Source: Camillea tinctor
Lineage: Eukaryota > Ascomycota > Sordariomycetes > Xylariales > Xylariaceae
Assembly: GCA_022578605.1 (NCBI GenBank)
Contig: MU394138.1
Location: 1-64,000 of the forward strand
Length of the DNA: 64,000 nucleotides
Reading direction: 5' to 3'
The notes beneath the pieces are model-generated. The model had not been told where the DNA came from and did not search any database. It saw only the letters and a program-made list of their open reading frames with translations. Shown here piece by piece: positions 59,496 through 64,000 of the stretch (positions are counted from its first letter, which is position 1; each line of letters starts with the position of its first letter). A program made the translations under genes and the position numbers.

Positions 59496-59799
59496 TCACA
59501 ATGCATAGCGAGCCAAGGGATATCTATTTTTCTTCCTCCCACACGAAAGCTTAAAGGGGTTTGGCGCTTCAGCATTTCCCTTTGGGGACAGCATCGAAGA
59601 CCGCAAAGAGAAACATATGTAAGCACTACTGTTGTTAGTTTTGACACCATGAGTTTAGCACGAGGTGATATACCATGTCGTGCTTCTCATGTAGTTTCCA
59701 TAATACTTACGTACGCAGCTTTCTGACAGATGATGTGCCCCCCTCATCGAGGCCTTCTGCTCGCGGTCTTGTGCTTGCTATTTGTTTCTTATCCTTCAT
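59496..59799 (-). CDS. Weak candidate: spliced 73-residue small protein
   Basis: A short frame from ATG 59799 runs into a strong donor GTAAGT (intron from 59710). It would resume after an ideal branch and acceptor, CTAACAACAG, at 59628 and stay open to a stop at 59496-59498. The product would be 73 residues, basic at both ends (MKDKKQIAS and CGRKKNRYPL), with no recognised domain or signal peptide. The only support is the quality of the splice sites, and chance is possible. The frame is also open upstream of the ATG. Confidence 0.2.
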
Positions 59800-60045
59800 C
59801 GTAACGCAAAGAAGACTAGGGTGACGGGCTCTATGTTTGTGATTGTTATTGACAGGGCAAATAATTCCAGGCGGGCTCTCGGACTCATATCCAAACCTAT
59901 CTGAAATACAGACGACTATCAGACCACGAAGACTAGACCAGAAACGGGCCGCGGAGCGGTAGAGGGCCCGCAAGTTAACTTTAACAAGAGCAGATATAAC
60001 CTGAAACGATGTTGATCACGCCACTCCTCGACACACTGCTTATTT

Positions 60046-60100
60046 ATCTAACTTATCTATCTATCAGTCTGTCAGTCTGTTTGTCCGTCTACCGGTCTGT
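60046..60100. repeat. TATC/TCTG simple repeat
   Basis: Imperfect CTAT units change into GTCTGTCAGTCTG-type units. Confidence 0.65.
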
Positions 60101-62539
60101 TAGAAGCAAGCAAGCCAGACAACCCGGGGAACTGGGATGTAAGGGATCCTATTCGAAACGTTACGAAGATAGACAAGGACCAATGTCAAGCTGTACCGTT
60201 CTCCTGGTAATCAGGATTGGGCATGCATACAGATTAGGTAATTAAAGGTATGGTCAGGCTGTGTGCAAGAGCAAATACCTTACAAGCGTGATGATGAATG
60301 CCATGACAATGATACTGGAAATGATTTGCGATTGTAACCAAGAAGAATTCGTAAATCTTTTCTATCCAATGTGATAGAGATAATCACACCCACTGGAACT
60401 TTACTATACCTAAACCACATCCAACTTGAATCTTTCTATAGCAGATACCGATCAAGTATATGCATTCTTAGTCACAGACTCGGCGTTGACTTTCAAGAAA
60501 TTCTGTTGACAGATTTTCCACGGATTCTCTACGACTTCGATCTCAGCTTGCACCTTTTTCAGTTATAATATGAGTTATCTCTATCCTTTAGTACATAATA
60601 CTAGAACAGTGGATAGGCCGGGTGCAGACTTCGACTTCGGAAGTTATCTGGCTGTCAGGTCCAGGAACAAACCGCTCTATATACTACATTAGTGCTTACC
60701 TTCCAAGCTTTCGATACATACCTACGTCAGATCCATTCCCTTTTTTCTTTCCCATAACTACATTACCCCCTCTCACGTTACTGTTTCGAGTCGATCCGGG
60801 GCGACAACCTATTCGTCCCGACCCCGAGAAGGAATATGCCACTAGTAGTCATTCTAACCGTTCTCAGCCCTATTAAAGAGGCCACATTAGCCCCCAACCG
60901 ATTCATTACTTATACCCGATTAATAAGCAAGAAAGATTCACGCAACAACAGGTGGCTATACCGTGGTAAGAAGCTAGGTTTCATAGTTATACACACCATT
61001 CCCCCCTGTGTTCACCTTATCAGAGCACCTATCCTCACTAGTAGTAAAAGGAGGAGGATTTGCGCGAGTCACAAAGTTGGCCTAGCTTAATCAGCTATTG
61101 GCTCGTTCTGACCTGATGCTTCGAGTCAGCTAACTTAGGAATATAGGCTAGGTATAAAATAATATCATGTTTCAGGAAGCGAAAATCCTACGAGAGCAAA
61201 CAAAACAAACAAACGACCCTATATACATGCTACTTGATATTGTACATGGTGGTATGGGCATTATTTGTAGCTGATGAAAATACACTTTACAAAATGGATA
61301 GACTATTATATCGCCCCCAGTAACGTGCTATCCAGGCTGGGATTATATAGAAACATCGTCTACTTAGCAAGCTTATTGCTGCCACTTATACACACTACCT
61401 ACCCAGAAAGCCCGTAGCGACCATTAGCAGCTGAAGTATAGAAAGCAAGGGAGCCTGGCCTGCTGGTATGTGGCCGGCCTAGAGATAGGCTATGGATATT
61501 TGAAGTATGACTTTATAAGCTCTTCAACCGTGTCGGTTTCCTATCTGCCCGATGCCTATACAAAGGCTAAGGGTTATGAAGATATTATGGGCCTTGAAAA
61601 GACCTGCGAAACGAACACAAACATTAATTCAATGCCACAAAAAGGCCAAGACATGTTATGTGTGCTCTGTTCAACTACAGGAAAAGCTCAGTGGCAATCA
61701 CTTCGAGTTAGATTTCGACCTTAAACCCACGGATTAACTAATTTCGTAAAAGTATTGGGTATATAATTGCTTTCTCAATAAATAATAAAAGGCTAGTGTG
61801 TCATGAATTTTGAAGTTTCGTGCTCTACTGTAATATAACCTATAATAATACGATTACTCCAAATCTTAAAAAGGAGTCAATAATGAACTGAAGATAGAGG
61901 AGAACTTCTGCTCTCAATTGTATGAGGCTGGGAGGGACTGAAGTCAACCTTCAGTCTACAGCACCCAACCTTCATACCATTCGGTTGTAAAGCAGGCATA
62001 TAAATGAGAACAAGACAAAGGAACACATTGATATTTATTGCTGCCGCCGACTCATAAGATAAAGAGCTCAAACATTAACCATCGTAAAGCAACGCATTAT
62101 ATTTATACACTAAGTCTTGGTTCTTGGTTGCCTAAGTCCCCACGATGATAGTTAACTAACCTAACCTAGTATCCTACATCATCTACATAACTTGCTTTAT
62201 GGGGCTAGCAGTCGTGCTATTCATTGTTTTCACTCGTGTTATTGAAATGCAATTATCAAAAGTAGGTATGATCCTTCATATGGTAAACATATTTAAGAAT
62301 CGTCTGCTTGAATTTCATCACGCCGAAAACTGATATGGCTAATTAGCGGTGTTGAAACATCACGTTTGTGGTATAATGTACCTAGCACGTTTCTATTTAA
62401 GCAAATATCACGTTTGGTTTAAGCTCCTTTTGACATAATGCCTTGACCTAGGAGGTGTTCGACTAAACGATTGCGGCTAAAGTATATTTATGTATAATCT
62501 CCACTATGTCATAACTCATAACTCATAACTAGATGTGCT

Positions 62540-63838
62540 CTAATGTTCTGGATGTATGATGTATATAGGAGGATCAGATTGGTAGGTGTTAGATGGTGCC
62601 GCAAAGTTTGGAGGGTCAGGATTGTACGTCGGTAATTCAAGATCTCTCCACCCGGCACTCTCGTCCCCTCCAAGTTCCGGCTCATTGACTCTTTGCACAC
62701 TCCTCCTTTCCATCGATGACCAACCACTGAAGCTATACCAGTGTTTCCGTAATGATGAAACGGAAGGCCATGTCCTGAAGCTGAAATTTGTAAGACGTAC
62801 AAATAAAGGCCAGCACTGTAATTCACGGAGTCAGTAATTTTCATACGAATTTCATATGAGCACACGAATTGTATTTGGGGATTCAGGACTTGAAATCACT
62901 CACTACTGGGAGGCATGCACATATAATTCCGGTGCAACAATGCACTGTGGTCCACACCTCAGTCCTGCCAAACGACGGTTCACGGCTTCCGGGAACATAG
63001 CTAAGTATAACCTTGACAACACCGGAGATGATGACACTGTTTACAAGCCCCAGAATTAGCCAATATTTGCCTAAGAACGTAGGTTATGTATCTGTGAAGT
63101 ACTCAACAACTTACAAGACTCCTAGAAGGAAGACCGCCGTGACAGCGATCTTTTTGCTCCTGTTCAGTCGCAACCTGGAGACGGCTCTGATGGGCAGCGC
63201 AATAATCAGCACGTCGATGAAGGCTTCGACAATACCACTGGCGAGCCAAAATATATTGTAGTTAAAGCAGTACCGTGGGTCATCCTGGCTGTTGACCCAC
63301 GTCCATTCGAGCGGAATACAATTCAGCAAGTCGGCTACGGTGCATCCGATCCAGAAGCATGTCACAGCGATAGCCAGGGCGATAACCTGGCGATGAAGCG
63401 AGATGTCAACCGAGAAGAGCCGGTTATACATGAACAGGATGGACATCTTCGTCGTGGAGGTGACGGTGAAGTACAACACCGTGCAGATGAAATCGAGCTT
63501 CGTATATAAGACATCCGCCGGTGTATATATCCTGGTGGGGTCGGAAGCTGCCTCAGCCCCTGTTGGATCGATACTAGATGCTACAATGGGCAGTTAACAT
63601 GCACAAGGCTCGAGATGATATCGAGTATAACGTATATGCAGGGCAGGGGGCGAGACAAACCGCACAAAACCACTACGTCAGTTGTGATTGTCGCCAACAG
63701 GCCCACGAGTATTGTCCAGTCATCCCAGCCGAAGCCTGCCTTTTTGTAATGTCGTGCATAAAAGCGCAGGACGACTGAGATGAGAGCCAAAACAACCCCA
63801 AGGGCTCCGACTATTGTCGTAGCATCATCATCACTCAT
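62540..63838 (-). CDS. PTH11-like rhodopsin-domain integral membrane protein
   Basis: This is a seven-TM protein of the large fungal rhodopsin/PTH11 receptor group, some of which sense surfaces or nutrients. Four exons (63838-63661, 63580-63115, 63036-62904, 62815-62540) give 350 residues. The usual family marks appear in order: an N-terminal TM (IVGALGVVLALISVVLRFYAR), then GFGWDDWTILVG, YTKLDFICTVLYF, TTKMSILFMYNRLF, FWIGCTVADLLNCIPLEW with YCFNYNIFWLASGI, and ALPIRAVSRLRLNRSKKIAV. The third exon supplies VIISGVVKVILSYVPGSREP, TEVWTTVHCCTGIICACLPV; the fourth gives WPLFVRLTN and a cytosolic tail rich in Pro and acidic residues. There is no CFEM domain. The first intron donor is GTTTGT, the others GTAAGT and GTGAGT. 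Each splice restores a conserved segment, so the model is well supported. Confidence 0.88.
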
Positions 63839-64000
63839 TCTGGGTATGTAGGCCGGCTGCCATAGATGTGGGTACGGACTTTAAACTAGCAAGCACCTCA
63901 CCTCTCTATATAGGTAGGTAGGTTGAATGAGACTAGTGGCCGCTTGTGTTGCCGCCAGGCTGAGCACCTGGTGGGTAGATATCATTGCATTGTCCCACTG
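63839..64000. other. Upstream flank of the receptor gene
   Basis: This is the receptor promoter up to the window edge, and it includes a TAGGTAGGTAGG run at about 63915-63926. Confidence 0.55.

Larger units (their letters stand above)
57153..62539. other. Gene-poor region of 5.4 kb
   Basis: This stretch holds the SUR7-type gene promoter, a TCTG/TATC simple repeat near 60046 and many short frames. One weak spliced candidate (59496-59799) is listed separately. A perfect 7-bp-arm hairpin, TTGCGTC-TGCAG-GACGCAA, occurs at about 59110-59128. No transposon domain could be read, although some of it may be old mobile DNA. Confidence 0.55.

Noticed and set aside
61470..61724. Open frame of 84 codons
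   Set aside because: Not recognised, no good splice partner, and it starts within a gene-poor region.
1..64000. CRISPR arrays, bacterial operons or phage genes
   Set aside because: None seen; the introns and gene families are clearly fungal.

Overview
The window comes from a filamentous ascomycete (Pezizomycotina). The evidence is short GT-AG introns of about 50-180 bp, CBM1 and GH74 secreted enzymes, a fungal-type rhodopsin-domain receptor, a GT15 mannosyltransferase, and an AT-rich block typical of repeat-induced point mutation (RIP). Sordariomycetes is the most likely class, but that is inference. I rebuilt 16 protein-coding genes from reading frames and splice signals, plus one weak candidate and one decayed gene.

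Layout. 1-6694 is an extremely AT-rich, gene-free block that ends sharply and is followed by about 3 kb of ordinary composition with no recognisable gene. 9.7-17.5 kb holds an unknown basic protein, a secreted GH74 xyloglucanase with a CBM1, a convergent TauD/TfdA-type dioxygenase and a secreted serine/threonine-rich surface protein. 17.5-20 kb is gene-free and contains an assembly gap with a false duplication. 20-29.4 kb carries housekeeping genes: a GT15 mannosyltransferase, the Hir1 histone chaperone and a LAMTOR1/Meh1-type lysosomal anchor. 29.4-40.2 kb is nearly empty apart from one small conserved fungal protein, microsatellites and an intact 282-bp TA-flanked MITE. 40.2-54 kb is gene-dense: an F-box protein, a ZNF830-type zinc finger protein, Mediator subunit Med7, a 56-residue cysteine-rich mini-protein, a decayed trypsin-like protease, a GNAT acetyltransferase, the tRNA 2'-O-methyltransferase Trm7 and the DEAD-box helicase Mak5. 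56.3-57.2 kb is a SUR7/PalI-type membrane protein. 57.2-62.5 kb is again poor in genes, and a PTH11/rhodopsin-type receptor closes the window.

How the genes relate. There is no operon or obvious biosynthetic cluster. Several housekeeping genes sit in divergent pairs (Hir1/LAMTOR1, ZNF830-like/Med7, Trm7/Mak5), the last sharing a 337-bp promoter. Trm7 and Mak5 both serve the translation machinery. The secreted and accessory genes (GH74, dioxygenase, surface protein, receptor) lie toward the AT-rich or gene-poor parts.

Most worth a second look: the GC-rich 56-residue Cys mini-protein, the MITE, the RIP block with a 105-bp tandem unit and a short unmutated palindrome, the protease remnant, four exact copies of the palindrome TACCTAGGTA between genes, and the mis-assembled stretch around the N gap. 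I found nothing that is clearly a new multi-gene system.
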